A stretch of DNA of 44,907 bases from Flavobacteriales bacterium UBA1993 (GCA_002336485.1 DDCZ01000028.1:1-44907), one strand, 5' to 3'; positions 9,069 through 18,522 are shown, numbered from the stretch's first letter. The notes: generated by a model from the sequence alone, not told the origin. A program made the numbers and translations.

Positions 9069-9938
9069 TTGCAATACAAAGGCATATTTTACATCCTATT
9101 GTCTTCATTGACTTATGCTCTTGTAAACTTTTGCGTAAAGTTTTTGCATCACATTCCCACGCATGAAATCGTCTTTTTTCGCTCAGTGATTTCCTTAACG
9201 ATCTGCATCTTTTGGATTCGAAAATTGGGAATTCCGTTTTTCGGAAATAACATCAAATGGCTTCTTGTCCGTGGTTTTGCGGGAATGACTGCATTGTTTA
9301 TGTTCTTCCTCACTATAAAGCAAATGCCGCTGGCCAGTGCCACCACAATTCAATACATATCTCCGATTTTCACCGTATTGCTTGCAACTCAAATAATGAA
9401 TGAAAAGGTAAAGCCCGTTCAGTGGCTGCTTTTTCTAATTGCTTTTGCAGGGGTATTAATGATCAAGGGCTTTGATCAACGAATTTCATATCTCTACCTT
9501 GGGGTTGGTGTTGTTTCCGCATTCATTTCGGGTATCGCCTATAATGGAATAATGAAGTGTAGAACTACCGACCATCCAATTACGGTAGTAATGTACTTCC
9601 CACTCATAGCCACGCCAATAATGGGCACTGCCTGTATCACGATTGATTGGGTGATGCCACAAGGATTCGAATGGCTATTGCTGTTGTTGTTGGGTATCCT
9701 CACCCAGGTTGCCCAAATCTACATGACCAAAGCACTTCATACAGATCACAGCAGCACAATCATGCCTTTCAAGTATATAGGGGTTATTTACGCCTTGATT
9801 ATTGGATTTCTTTTCTTCGATGAATCCCTACCCGCCCTAAGCTTCGTAGGTATCGGGGTTGTGATTGCAGCCGTAATTTTGAATGCTTTGGTTAAAAATC
9901 CGAATAAAAAACTGCCTGCAACTCAGGGCGTAGTTTAA
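9069..9938 (+). CDS. DMT superfamily (EamA) transporter
   Basis: This 289-residue protein appears to start at TTG 9069, because the first membrane segment (GIFYILLSSLTYALVNFCVKFL) follows at once and there is no earlier start. About ten hydrophobic segments are visible, arranged as two five-helix EamA repeats, with typical elements 'FFRSVISL', 'ASATTIQYISPIFTVLLA' and, in the second half, 'HSSTIMPFKYIGVIYALIIGF'. The family exports or imports small metabolites across the inner membrane; the substrate cannot be predicted. The stop codon interlocks with that of the lectin gene on the other strand (bases 9935-9938 read TTAA, a stop on both strands). The two genes therefore share their last four bases and leave no room for a terminator between them. 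Confidence 0.88.
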   Translation: MQYKGIFYILLSSLTYALVNFCVKFLHHIPTHEIVFFRSVISLTICIFWIRKLGIPFFGNNIKWLLVRGFAGMTALFMFFLTIKQMPLASATTIQYISPIFTVLLATQIMNEKVKPVQWLLFLIAFAGVLMIKGFDQRISYLYLGVGVVSAFISGIAYNGIMKCRTTDHPITVVMYFPLIATPIMGTACITIDWVMPQGFEWLLLLLLGILTQVAQIYMTKALHTDHSSTIMPFKYIGVIYALIIGFLFFDESLPALSFVGIGVVIAAVILNALVKNPNKKLPATQGVV

Positions 9939-12900
9939 AGGCCCGTAGGCGTGCCGGTGAGCACTATGTTCAGCTTATCGCTCACCACCCGCTCAATGTT
10001 GCTATCATCTCTATAATTCATGATAAAGTAGTAAGTACCGATAGGAACAAGTTCTCCGCTAGGGGTTCTTCCGTCCCACCCTCTGGTTTGACGATTCGTT
10101 CTAAAAACTTGTACTCCAAGTCGATTGTAAATCTCAAGGTTAAAATCCTTCAATTGAACCCCTTCGCTTTCAATGAAAAACTCTTCATTTCGATTATCTC
10201 CATTTGGGGAGAAGCTATTTGGGTAATAGATGATTGTCTCCTCATTGTATTGAACGAATCGACTCGTAGTGTCAAGACAACCTTCTTCAGATCGTGCAAA
10301 TAGCATGACTTCAAACGGATCTTCGCGCTCATAAAATTGGTAGCGAAATGCAGAGTCGCCAAAAAGTGTATCGTTATCAATTACCCACAACAAATCACTT
10401 GCTCCGGTGGATGTTGTCACAAAATCAAGCATGGGTTCTATGTTCGTTGGATTCGCAGGTTGATGAATGAACGATGCGTTTGGATTTCCCTGAATTCGAA
10501 TAGGACAATCATAGGATACCAGACTTTGGCAACCAAAATCCGTGGTAATGAAAACATCCAAGTCGTAACATCCTGTTTCTGAGAATCTATATAAAAGCGA
10601 ATCATAACCATATTGATGATAAGCGTCTATGGAATCAATTACCCAATCGTAGGTATATCGATAATCAAAATCCTCTATACTCATTATTACGTCCGCCTCT
10701 TTGCAGGCAACAGGTGGGACGAAATCAATTTTAGGATTCACTGTATCGCCTACATAAACAACAACGGTATCCCAAGCAGGTTTTGAAAGACACAAATCTT
10801 CAATTTTAACTGCGTACTTCTTGGTTTCGGTTGGTTGAATAAATTGAATATTCGCGTTGCTTTGATTGTGTTGCCAGGTAAAAATGTACTCGTCGGGCCC
10901 GTTATATCCGCCCTGACCCGAGGCGATCATATAAATTGATTTTCCTGAACAAATCGAATCATCTTCAACACGAATTGAAGGTCGAATATCATCGTAGCCT
11001 CCAACTTGAACCTTAATACTGTCTATGGTAAAGGGTGTTCCGCAAAAGTCAGTTAGCGTTACCACATAATAACGAGTCTCATCTGGGCTCACAGTAATTG
11101 TCGGACCGAAATTACCTGATTGCCAGGCGAAGGAATAGAGACTATCACCGCCTACTCCAATGGCCGTAAGATCTATAGTATCGTAAGGACAAATAGTGTC
11201 GACATGTTCAAAATCAATATCCAATTGTGGCCTTACGTGCACGTTTACCTTTGAAGTATCGCCAAAGCATCCATTCCCATCGTATGACTCTACAAAGTAT
11301 GTAGTGGTAATCACGGGTGTAACAGCATCCGCCGATGCTATTGAAACAATCGGTCCCGTAAGTGAATTTTCATGCCATATATAAGAGAATGGCGGTGTAC
11401 CACCAGAAGAAGCTGCGACAATTGCGGCCACACTATTGATGCATATCGTTGTATCACCATAGCCAATTGTTACGATGGAATCTGGCACATCAATTTCAAC
11501 AGAATCTATTGCCTGACATCCTTGATCATCCGTAATCGTCACGAAATTCCACCCGGCACAAAGCTGAGAGGCTTGTTGTACACTTTCATTGCTAGTCCAA
11601 TGCCACTGATATGGAACGGTTCCTCCGGAAGGAACACCGTCGGCTTCAGCGTCGCAATTTGAACTAAGTGGACACTTCGTTTTTGTAGCGTTGAAGATGG
11701 TCGCGACCAGTTGCGTTGGTTCAGTTATGAAAAACGTATCCAACAGATAGCATAAATAATTTGGTGATGCTAGGCTTGTATCCTGAATCGTAACGATGTA
11801 CATACTGTCGCATAGACTACTTAGATCTTGCGTGGTGGTAGACGTACTCCATTCATAGGCGTATCCATTTAGAGCTGTTCCACCAACAACGGATAAATCA
11901 ATAGCACCATCACAATCGTTCTTACACTGGGCATTTGTAACGATTGCATTCGTTGTGAAATTTGGAGGGATAACATTGATCTGAACTGATTCATAGTTTG
12001 TATCGCATTGATACGTTTGACGCACTGTATAAAATGTAGAGTCTGAAGGATATGCCCGTGGGTTGCGAATATTGGATGCGCTTAAACCTAGTCCTGGGGA
12101 CCATAAATAGTTGACGATCGTGTCGCCCGCATCAAGATCAACCGTATCACCTTTACACATATTAATCACACCTGGAAGGGTGTCGATATATGATTCGATG
12201 TCTTCTCCCAAGCAGAACTTCTGAAAATTCACGGCACCACTTGTAGCGCCTAACAAGCCCCAATGCACTTCAGGGTCGCCATTGAAAATCGTATTAATAA
12301 TATCCGCAGTGTATGTGGCACGAAGGCTACAATCCACAAAAACACGCAGGGTTTGTGTACTCGGATTCCATTTAATATCCACGGTGTGATACGTTCCTGT
12401 CTCTAAATTAGCACCACTCGGTAGCGCGTTATTTGGACCAACTAGATTGTTTGCGCTCGTGTGATCGGTCGAACCATTTTTCATTATGGCTACGTGATCA
12501 TTCTGCGGGTCACCATTTCCAGCTCCCGCACCAATATTTCTCTTTGTATCGAACTCTATTCCTAGTGAGTTCGTAAGCATGCTGCTCGCATTAAACCCAA
12601 GGTTCGCCCCATGCGACCCGATCATTGGCGTATCCAATGTATCTCTAAAAACAAACATGACACCATCACCTCCACCATTGTTGGAGCCAAAGTCAATTCT
12701 GAGTTTAATATCTAATGTATCATTTAGATTAACGGAGGCCGTTTTATATGCGTACCCCTTTTTATCTACGTTGGCTTGGGTTAATCGATAACACCCTGAC
12801 CCAAGGTTCGCAGCATTTTGACCAAAGGTGAATTGAGCCTGAACGGTTGATGTTCCAAGCAGAAATACCAATAAACTCGCTAAGGAAAGAAGCGTTGATT

Positions 12901-12943
12901 TTAACACTAAAATGCTTTTAGAAATAACAGACGGTATTATCAT
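9935..12943 (-). CDS. L-type lectin / SprB-repeat / CHU_C giant secreted protein
   Basis: The start is taken at ATG 12943 (1002 residues); an in-frame TTG at 12958 would add five residues. A signal peptide ends near STVQA. Residues from about 20 to 245 form a bacterial legume-lectin-like domain (FTFGQNAANLGSGCYRL, DGVMFVFRDT, VHWGLLGATSG), which usually binds glycans. An Ig-like module follows (VDLDAGDTIVNYLWSPG), then two SprB-type repeats (TNAQCKNDCDGAIDLSVVGG, then a second with SGGTVPYQWHW). Several more Ig or PKD-like modules come next. The CHU_C domain (YYPNSFSPNGDNRNE, EIYNRLGVQVFR, RGWDGRTPSGE) is the type B T9SS signal. SprB is a gliding adhesin of Flavobacterium, so a surface adhesin or sugar-binding role is inferred. 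It is convergent with the DMT transporter, sharing a 4-bp stop overlap. Confidence 0.88.
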   Translation of the reverse strand: MIIPSVISKSILVLKSTLLSLASLLVFLLGTSTVQAQFTFGQNAANLGSGCYRLTQANVDKKGYAYKTASVNLNDTLDIKLRIDFGSNNGGGDGVMFVFRDTLDTPMIGSHGANLGFNASSMLTNSLGIEFDTKRNIGAGAGNGDPQNDHVAIMKNGSTDHTSANNLVGPNNALPSGANLETGTYHTVDIKWNPSTQTLRVFVDCSLRATYTADIINTIFNGDPEVHWGLLGATSGAVNFQKFCLGEDIESYIDTLPGVINMCKGDTVDLDAGDTIVNYLWSPGLGLSASNIRNPRAYPSDSTFYTVRQTYQCDTNYESVQINVIPPNFTTNAIVTNAQCKNDCDGAIDLSVVGGTALNGYAYEWSTSTTTQDLSSLCDSMYIVTIQDTSLASPNYLCYLLDTFFITEPTQLVATIFNATKTKCPLSSNCDAEADGVPSGGTVPYQWHWTSNESVQQASQLCAGWNFVTITDDQGCQAIDSVEIDVPDSIVTIGYGDTTICINSVAAIVAASSGGTPPFSYIWHENSLTGPIVSIASADAVTPVITTTYFVESYDGNGCFGDTSKVNVHVRPQLDIDFEHVDTICPYDTIDLTAIGVGGDSLYSFAWQSGNFGPTITVSPDETRYYVVTLTDFCGTPFTIDSIKVQVGGYDDIRPSIRVEDDSICSGKSIYMIASGQGGYNGPDEYIFTWQHNQSNANIQFIQPTETKKYAVKIEDLCLSKPAWDTVVVYVGDTVNPKIDFVPPVACKEADVIMSIEDFDYRYTYDWVIDSIDAYHQYGYDSLLYRFSETGCYDLDVFITTDFGCQSLVSYDCPIRIQGNPNASFIHQPANPTNIEPMLDFVTTSTGASDLLWVIDNDTLFGDSAFRYQFYEREDPFEVMLFARSEEGCLDTTSRFVQYNEETIIYYPNSFSPNGDNRNEEFFIESEGVQLKDFNLEIYNRLGVQVFRTNRQTRGWDGRTPSGELVPIGTYYFIMNYRDDSNIERVVSDKLNIVLTGTPTGL

Positions 12944-12959
12944 AGATAAAGACAGCAAC

Positions 12960-12967
12960 CAAATTTA
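12960..12967 (-). promoter_or_regulatory. -7 box (TAAATTTG) upstream of the lectin gene
   Basis: On the minus strand the sequence reads TAAATTTG, matching TAnnTTTG. It lies 17 bases upstream of ATG 12943, which would give a leader of about 10 bases. It would overlap the initiation region of the alternative TTG at 12958, which slightly favours the ATG start. No clear -33 TTTG was found at the right distance. Confidence 0.32.
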
Positions 12968-13053
12968 CGGAAACAACCAATTGCTATGGATTAGACGCAA
13001 GTGTTTATAAAGGTTGGCCCCTGAAAGTGTATAAATATCGATATTCGAAATTC

Positions 13054-13425
13054 ATGAGGATTGACAAATACCTGTGGTGCATTCGATTAGCTAAAACTCG
13101 CTCCATCGCTTCTAAGCTTTGCGATGCAGGAAAGGTTAAGATTAGCGGTGTCGAGGCGAAACCATCCAAAGAAATAAAACTGAATGAGCAATTTGAACTG
13201 CGCGATATCCCCATTTGGAGAAGCTACAAATGCATCAATATTCCCAAAAGTCGCGTCGGGGCTAAATTGGTATCTGAATATGTTGAACAAACAACATCAG
13301 ATGAGGACTTAGAGCAGATAAGACTTGTTCAAGAAATGAATAGACAGAACAAATTTCAAGGAATTGTTGGTAGGCCAACCAAAAAGACTCGAAGGAACTT
13401 GGATAAGTTTCGCGATATCGAATGA
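13054..13425 (+). CDS. S4-domain RNA-binding protein (Hsp15-like)
   Basis: This 123-residue protein is called from ATG 13054 (MRIDKYLWCIRLAKTRS), where family members normally begin; a GTG at 13027 would add nine residues of no recognisable character. Residues 1-60 form an S4 RNA-binding domain with the hallmark 'RiDKyLw.iRl.KTRs.A...c..GkVkiNg...KPs..v'. The C-terminal half is basic (GRPTKKTRRNLDKF), as in Hsp15, which in E. coli binds stalled 50S subunits carrying nascent chains and helps recycle them. By homology the role is ribosome or rRNA binding in the cytoplasm. It is monocistronic or reads into the glycosyltransferase 68 bases downstream, though a -7 box for that gene lies between them. 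Confidence 0.85.
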   Translation: MRIDKYLWCIRLAKTRSIASKLCDAGKVKISGVEAKPSKEIKLNEQFELRDIPIWRSYKCINIPKSRVGAKLVSEYVEQTTSDEDLEQIRLVQEMNRQNKFQGIVGRPTKKTRRNLDKFRDIE

Positions 13426-13450
13426 ATTACCAAGTGTTTTAAGTTCGAAA

Positions 13451-13458
13451 TACATTTG
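13451..13458 (+). promoter_or_regulatory. -7 box (TACATTTG) upstream of the glycosyltransferase
   Basis: TACATTTG is an exact TAnnTTTG match, 43 bases before ATG 13494 in the gap after the S4-domain gene. The expected transcription start near 13465 leaves a leader of about 30 bases. There is no good TTTG element 19-20 bases upstream. Confidence 0.38.
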
Positions 13459-13493
13459 ACTGCTGGTCTATTTTCTAGACTTTCGTGACCAGA

Positions 13494-14585
13494 ATGAAAT
13501 CCCTGGTTTTCACTGTTACCAACGACCTGAATTATGACCAACGCATGGCAAGAATATGCGGAACCCTTGCTTCGAATGGCTATAAGGTGACTTTGATTGG
13601 GCGAAAAAGAAGAAATTCTCCCCCTTTATTGCCAAGAGAATACAATCAAAAGCGACTTCCGTGCTTTTTCGACAAAGGCAAACTCTTTTATCTTGAATAC
13701 AACTTCAAGCTTTTTTGGTTTCTGATCTTTCGTTCATTTTATGCTGTGTGCGCCATAGACCTTGATACAATTCTACCCGCCTTTTTGGTGTGTAAGCTCC
13801 GCGGAAAGGTGCTTGTCTACGATGCACATGAATACTTTACTGAGATGGAGGAAATCGTTCGTCGCCCAGCAATTAAAGCGGCTTGGTCAGCCCTTGAGCG
13901 ATTCATCCTTCCGAGAATAAAACATGCGTACACCATCAGTGACGGCTATGCCCGATTGTACATGGAGACATACGATCGTGTATTCGAAGTAATAAGAAAT
14001 GTTCCAAGAACATCCAGCATTCCAAACATTGAAACGCCCTCCACGAATCGCATTATACAATATCAGGGTGCGCTTAACATTGGGCGCGGATTAGAAGAGG
14101 CAATTCAAGCAGTTTCAGAACTTGATGGTTTTACGCTGCGGATATTCGGAGATGGTCCAATTTCGGAAACTTTAAATGAGCTCGTTCAGGAATTGAAGGC
14201 GGAAGAAAAGGTTGAATTCATGGGGCTCTTCTCCCCCGCTGATTTACGTGAGAAAACTCAACAGGCCTGGATTGGACTGTGTTTATTCTCAGATACTGGC
14301 TTGCATCATCAATATTCACTTGGTAATAGGTTTTTTGATTACTTCCACGCCGGAATTCCACAAATTTCCATGGACTTTCCTGAATATAAAGCCTTCAATT
14401 TGAAATATGGAGTTGCTACACTAATTCCTGAACTGAATAAGGACACAATCAAATCCGCCATTTTGGAGTTGGATGTAAACACCCAAATGTACAAGCAGCT
14501 AAAAATGAATTGTGCTAAAGCGCGCGAAGACAATTGTTGGGAAAAAGAATCCGTTAAACTTCTTTCATTTTATTCCAAAATATGA
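13494..14585 (+). CDS. Glycosyltransferase (GT4-like, GT-B fold)
   Basis: The product has 363 residues from ATG 13494; a GTG nine bases earlier (13485) is an alternative. The N-terminus (KSLVFTVTNDLNYDQRMARICGTLA) is a common Bacteroidota glycosyltransferase opening with a Rossmann-like strand and helix. 'VYDAHEYFTE' in the first domain and 'IFGDGPIS...EKVEFMGLFSPADL' in the second match the GT-B arrangement of family 4 enzymes, with the acceptor site N-terminal and the nucleotide-sugar site C-terminal. The 'GDGP' and 'FMG' turns are well conserved. No signal peptide is visible, so it probably acts at the cytoplasmic membrane on a polysaccharide or glycolipid precursor. Its stop overlaps the next start as ATGA, implying translational coupling with the DUF6702 gene. 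Confidence 0.85.
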   Translation: MKSLVFTVTNDLNYDQRMARICGTLASNGYKVTLIGRKRRNSPPLLPREYNQKRLPCFFDKGKLFYLEYNFKLFWFLIFRSFYAVCAIDLDTILPAFLVCKLRGKVLVYDAHEYFTEMEEIVRRPAIKAAWSALERFILPRIKHAYTISDGYARLYMETYDRVFEVIRNVPRTSSIPNIETPSTNRIIQYQGALNIGRGLEEAIQAVSELDGFTLRIFGDGPISETLNELVQELKAEEKVEFMGLFSPADLREKTQQAWIGLCLFSDTGLHHQYSLGNRFFDYFHAGIPQISMDFPEYKAFNLKYGVATLIPELNKDTIKSAILELDVNTQMYKQLKMNCAKAREDNCWEKESVKLLSFYSKI

Positions 14586-15079
14586 GAATACTTATCTATG
14601 TCGCATTACTGTCCTCGCTTTCTTGCATTGCGATGATATCCAAACACGACTTCTTCGTAAGCATTGCTGATGTTCATGTTAAGCACGACACGCTTCAAAT
14701 TGCAATCAAGCTTTTCACGCATGACATCGAAGAAGAGCTTAAGATCACTGAGGGCCGCCCCATCTTTCTTGACAACACATCAGACATGGACAAATCATTT
14801 CGATCCATACGCAACTACTGCGAACCGCGCTTCACAACATCTGGTGCATCGAAGAAATATCCAGTTAAATGGATCGGACATGAGTACGAAGAGGATGTAT
14901 GCTGGGTATATGGATATTCCATTATGGACGTAGATTCTAAAATGGTTTTCATCCAGAATACGCTGCTTAACAGTCAGCATCATGAGCAGCATAATATGGT
15001 TCACCTAACTCAAAATGGAGAGACCGAAAGTCAAATTGCTACTCGAGGTAAAACTGAGCTTCGATTCTTATTGAAATAA
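14582..15079 (+). CDS. DUF6702 family exported protein
   Basis: The 165-residue product starts at ATG 14582, overlapping the glycosyltransferase stop by four bases. A short hydrophobic leader (ILIYVALLSSLSCIAMIS) is followed by 'KHDFFVSIADVHVKHDTLQIAIKLFTHDIEEEL'-like strands; the 'H.ff.s.t.i......l.i..kiFtdDle..l' pattern is that of DUF6702, a Bacteroidota family of secreted or periplasmic proteins often found near metallopeptidases. No function is established. The His-rich patch HHEQHNMVH near residue 138 is notable and could bind metal, which is inference only. A bidirectional terminator follows directly after the stop. Confidence 0.78.
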   Translation: MRILIYVALLSSLSCIAMISKHDFFVSIADVHVKHDTLQIAIKLFTHDIEEELKITEGRPIFLDNTSDMDKSFRSIRNYCEPRFTTSGASKKYPVKWIGHEYEEDVCWVYGYSIMDVDSKMVFIQNTLLNSQHHEQHNMVHLTQNGETESQIATRGKTELRFLLK

Positions 15080-15080
15080 A

Positions 15081-15106
15081 AAAAGCGCTCCTTTCGGTGC
15101 GCTTTT
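15081..15106. terminator. Bidirectional intrinsic terminator
   Basis: AAAAGCGC (15081-15088) pairs with GCGCTTTT (15099-15106), and CC/GG pairs inside around a TTTC loop. The A and T ends of the stem give a U-tract for transcripts from either strand. It lies between the convergent DUF6702 and DUF5606 genes, which is the usual place for a shared terminator. Confidence 0.8.
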
Positions 15107-15127
15107 CCTTGACTCTTCAATGTTATA

Positions 15128-15685
15128 TTAGCTACCTCGCTGCGTTCCGCCGGCTTTTCGTGGTGCAGAAGCTCCAGCAGTTTTGGTCCGTGCAGCAGAT
15201 TTAGGTGCAGACTTCGGTGCCTTTTTAGCTTTTGCTTTCTTAGCAACTTTCTTTGCTTCTGGCTCCTCGGTTTTCTCTTCCCCTTCTGCGACTGTCTCAT
15301 CGGCTGGGTCGTAGGCGTTATTCTCAATAAGTGCGTTGTACCACTTTAATACTTTGGCCATATCGCTTACATAAACACGGTCTGGGTCGTAATCAGGCAA
15401 GACCGTCTCGAAGTAAGCCTTCATTTCTTTGTTATCACTTTTATGATCTGGGGCAACCTTGCCGCCTTGTTTTTCAAAAATTGTTTTGAAAACATCGTTT
15501 AGAGGAACTTCCTCTTCGTTTGTATAAATGCTGATCTCCTCCAAGGCGCTAACCTTAGCGGAACCATGAACAGGGAATCGTTTTCCATCGCTGATTCCCT
15601 CAACGATGATTCCATTTTTCATTTGACCAACCAATCTGTAAAGTCCAGACTTTCCAGAAACCGATAATATTTTATCTAGCGCCAT
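15128..15685 (-). CDS. DUF5606 protein with Lys/Ala-rich tail
   Basis: The 185-residue product starts at ATG 15685. Residues 1-125 match DUF5606, a small cytoplasmic Bacteroidota family: ALDKILSVSGKSGLYRLV, IIVEGISDGKRFPVHGSAKVS, LEEISIYT and DPDRVYVSDMAKVLKWYN are well conserved. The last 60 residues are a low-complexity tail, first acidic (EGEEKTEEPEAKK) then basic (AKKAKAKKAPKSAPKSAARTK), resembling histone-H1-like or nucleic-acid-binding tails. The function of the family is unknown; nucleic acid or ribosome association is inferred from the tail alone. The gene is preceded by a -7 box and ends at the shared terminator. Confidence 0.85.
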   Translation of the reverse strand: MALDKILSVSGKSGLYRLVGQMKNGIIVEGISDGKRFPVHGSAKVSALEEISIYTNEEEVPLNDVFKTIFEKQGGKVAPDHKSDNKEMKAYFETVLPDYDPDRVYVSDMAKVLKWYNALIENNAYDPADETVAEGEEKTEEPEAKKVAKKAKAKKAPKSAPKSAARTKTAGASAPRKAGGTQRGS

Positions 15686-15704
15686 ATAAGTGTTTAAAAG
15701 AGGG

Positions 15705-15712
15705 CAAAAATA
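15705..15712 (-). promoter_or_regulatory. -7 box (TATTTTTG) upstream of DUF5606
   Basis: On the minus strand the sequence reads TATTTTTG, fitting TAnnTTTG. It lies 20 bases upstream of the ATG at 15685, in the short gap after the stop of the S8 protease gene. No -33 element was recognised. Confidence 0.33.
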
Positions 15713-15729
15713 GTTTTATTCTAAAATGG

Positions 15730-18522
15730 TCACGGCCTTATATAATTGATCGTCAATGTTCGGCTTATATCATTGCCTATCACGTTCAGAAAATACAGAC
15801 CCGAGTTCATCTCGTCCAATTCAACATCATGAATATTGGGGCCAGCAAAAAAGGCCTGATGATCAAGTCGTTTAACCAGATAACCTTGTGCATTATAGAG
15901 TTCAAATTCCAATGAAGCATCTAATTTTAGGTCAAATTCCAAACGAAAGGCGCCTTGATTTGGATTGGGATAAATTTCTAGCGATTGAATCGGTGCAAAA
16001 ATGTTTTCCCCGGGACTATATCCATTGTATCGTTTGTATGCCGCGTCCGCATACTCCAGAAGTTTGTCGGGATTTATTGCCGCCATGAAAGCAAATGCCA
16101 CAGAAATCGAATCGCCATTCATTATACTGTAACTGCCCGAAGAAATTACGTGACTAACATCAGTTCCAGCCGCCTCCTGTCCGCGTTCAAACTCATTATT
16201 CTGAAGCGCTATCAGCTTTTCATCCGTGCTAAATCCAGCTTCCCCATTTATGCTTATACCATCGCTTCCATTGCTAGTATTATCAATCATGTAGCTATAA
16301 AAAGGAACATCGGCATTCAATTGCTGAATTCCAGCGCTATATGGAACGTCGCTCGAAGACACTACATATCCCAATCGCTTCGCATATGCCGTGAGCCCTC
16401 GATTTTCTGAAGCATTTAGAATATCCCAATCTGCATACATGCCGACAAAAACCTCACTCAAATCCTTTTCGCTCACATTTTTTATGGTGTACTCGATAAT
16501 CATATAATGATCATGTCCTTCTTCATTATACGCATAGGCCCGTTGGGATATCTCGAGCCCAATTTCATCACTGATGGCTGATGTATCATTAAACCTGCCG
16601 ATAGAATTAAAGGCCTCATCGGAAATTGGATCAGCGACTTTAATTACGTCCAGTGGCCAAAAGTCTCTGTCGCTGGTGAAGTCAACGGATCGCACCCTGT
16701 CGGCTACTTTGTTGTAACCAAGACTATTCGTACCGATCATCAAACCAGATTCATAGAGCAAGTTACCTTCCGTTTCAAGCTCAAAGCCGAGACCATATGT
16801 CCGCTGATTGTTTGCGTACCCAATATGCCCAGCACTAGAAACCGTTGTTGCAATTTCATTGACGTTGACGTTTACAAAATCAGGGTTTACAATAAGCTGA
16901 AGGTGCTCGACGCGCTTATAAGAACCGGATTCGATTGTTACTCTCAAATCGACCTCTTCATTGTATCCACGCACTCCATTTATTTGAAAACTGAATGGAT
17001 CGGAAAAACTGTTGATACGTCCATTCTTTAGCAGTGGGCCAAATTGATTAACACTATCTAGCAAGGTGATAATCGTGTCTGAGGCCGACAGGCTAATGGT
17101 AATTGGATCAGTAACTCCGAAGTAATTGACCAATTCTACGCCTAAGGTGATTTTGTCGCCATCCACAAACACCTCGTCTTGCCCATCGGTTAAGAGGTGA
17201 TTTTCCATTCCAATGGAGATCTCGACCAAAGAATCGAGCGCGGCACGCATGTTTAGGATTCCAGAGCCCAAGCGGAAGGCATAAGCGTCGTTTTCATTGA
17301 CACTATCGATATTGGTAGCGGTTTCCACTAATTGAGCTCGCAATTGTGCTGGCGTGAGTCCTGGAAAGCGGCTAAGAAGGAGTGCAGCCGCACCTGTTAC
17401 GATCGGCGCTGACATTGATGTGCCGTTATCCGCCGCGAAATCGTCGTTTTTGGTACTCCAAACGGATTGTCCTGGCGCCGAGATATCTACATTATAGTTG
17501 TAGCTGCTAAATAAGGCCTTGTTAGTAAGGGAGTCTGTAGCTGCCACGCTCATAGCGACGGGAAAAGAGGCTGGATAGAAATCGTAGTCGTTGTTGTTGT
17601 TTCCTGCTCCGCATATTATCAACTTGCCGAGTTGTGTTGCATGCTTCACTATGTCGTGTCCAAATTCGGTGTAAGATGTGCTGCCCCAAGAACAATTGAT
17701 GACATGAGCTCCTCTAGAAACTGCATACATAATTCCTTCATAGCCGTGTGTCAACTCACCTTGATTACCTGCTTTTATGGCAAGCACCTTCGAGTTAAAA
17801 CCCGAACCCGCTCCATAAACTCCATTATCTGTTGAGGCACCAGCCAATCCGGCTACATGCGTACCGTGCGACCAACCCAACTCATTCGGATCGTTGTTGT
17901 CCTCGTAAAAATTCCAACCAAGATAATCGTCGATGAACCCATTTGAGTCGTTGTCGATTCCATCAACTGGATCAAACTCATTCTTGACCACCGCATCTAC
18001 TAGATCCGGATGATCCCAATCCACGCCCGTATCAATGATGGCCATAACAATGCTGTCGTTTCCTTGCTCTATGTCCCACGCCTCGTAAGCGTGTATAGCA
18101 TCGAGATGCCATTGCTTAAACAAGAGCGCATCGGATGGAACGTACAATGGATGAGAAATAAAGGCGGGCTCCACGTATTCAAAAACCTCGGTGCGCATGA
18201 ATCGTTCAACCAGCTTAAGCGGACTTAGCTTGGCGGTGTAATGAATTTCATATATTAAGGAAATGTCGACCAATTCAGGCTGCTTTGATCTATCGACATT
18301 TTTCGGCATCGACCGCGGAAATTTTTGTTCGATTCGGTCCACACCATAATCTTCAAAAAGCGCGATTGCCGCAGGAATATCAATACTTGAAGTGGTGAGT
18401 GTATTTCTATAATCGTCCTTCACTTTTAGAATAAGGATGTTCTCTCTGAAATCAGAAGACTGACTAAATCCATTGATCGAAAAAGAACAGAAGATTAAAA
18501 CTATGATCGCTAGGATCCTCAT
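15730..18522 (-). CDS. Secreted S8 serine peptidase with T9SS type A sorting domain
   Basis: This 930-residue protein starts at ATG 18522 with a signal peptide ending near NGFSQ. The pro-region (about 25-130) is followed by a subtilisin catalytic domain with the full triad: Asp164 in AIIDTG, His219 in SHGTHVAG, and Ser369 in NGTSMSAP, plus the oxyanion region GAGNNN near 305. Ca-binding-like DGIDNDSNG loops sit at 187-195. Beta-rich modules follow, and the last 80 residues (IYPNPNQGAFRLEF ... LNVIGN) form a type A T9SS sorting domain. The enzyme should be exported through T9SS and act on extracellular proteins. The upstream S8 gene overlaps it by four bases (ATGA), so the two proteases are translationally coupled. 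Every catalytic residue is present, so it is probably active. Confidence 0.92.
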   Translation of the reverse strand: MRILAIIVLIFCSFSINGFSQSSDFRENILILKVKDDYRNTLTTSSIDIPAAIALFEDYGVDRIEQKFPRSMPKNVDRSKQPELVDISLIYEIHYTAKLSPLKLVERFMRTEVFEYVEPAFISHPLYVPSDALLFKQWHLDAIHAYEAWDIEQGNDSIVMAIIDTGVDWDHPDLVDAVVKNEFDPVDGIDNDSNGFIDDYLGWNFYEDNNDPNELGWSHGTHVAGLAGASTDNGVYGAGSGFNSKVLAIKAGNQGELTHGYEGIMYAVSRGAHVINCSWGSTSYTEFGHDIVKHATQLGKLIICGAGNNNNDYDFYPASFPVAMSVAATDSLTNKALFSSYNYNVDISAPGQSVWSTKNDDFAADNGTSMSAPIVTGAAALLLSRFPGLTPAQLRAQLVETATNIDSVNENDAYAFRLGSGILNMRAALDSLVEISIGMENHLLTDGQDEVFVDGDKITLGVELVNYFGVTDPITISLSASDTIITLLDSVNQFGPLLKNGRINSFSDPFSFQINGVRGYNEEVDLRVTIESGSYKRVEHLQLIVNPDFVNVNVNEIATTVSSAGHIGYANNQRTYGLGFELETEGNLLYESGLMIGTNSLGYNKVADRVRSVDFTSDRDFWPLDVIKVADPISDEAFNSIGRFNDTSAISDEIGLEISQRAYAYNEEGHDHYMIIEYTIKNVSEKDLSEVFVGMYADWDILNASENRGLTAYAKRLGYVVSSSDVPYSAGIQQLNADVPFYSYMIDNTSNGSDGISINGEAGFSTDEKLIALQNNEFERGQEAAGTDVSHVISSGSYSIMNGDSISVAFAFMAAINPDKLLEYADAAYKRYNGYSPGENIFAPIQSLEIYPNPNQGAFRLEFDLKLDASLEFELYNAQGYLVKRLDHQAFFAGPNIHDVELDEMNSGLYFLNVIGNDISRTLTINYIRP

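Noticed and set aside
15985..16410. 141-residue open frame on the plus strand within the S8 protease gene
   Set aside because: It is antisense to a well-supported T9SS protease and its translation shows no domain or signal peptide; a frame shadow.
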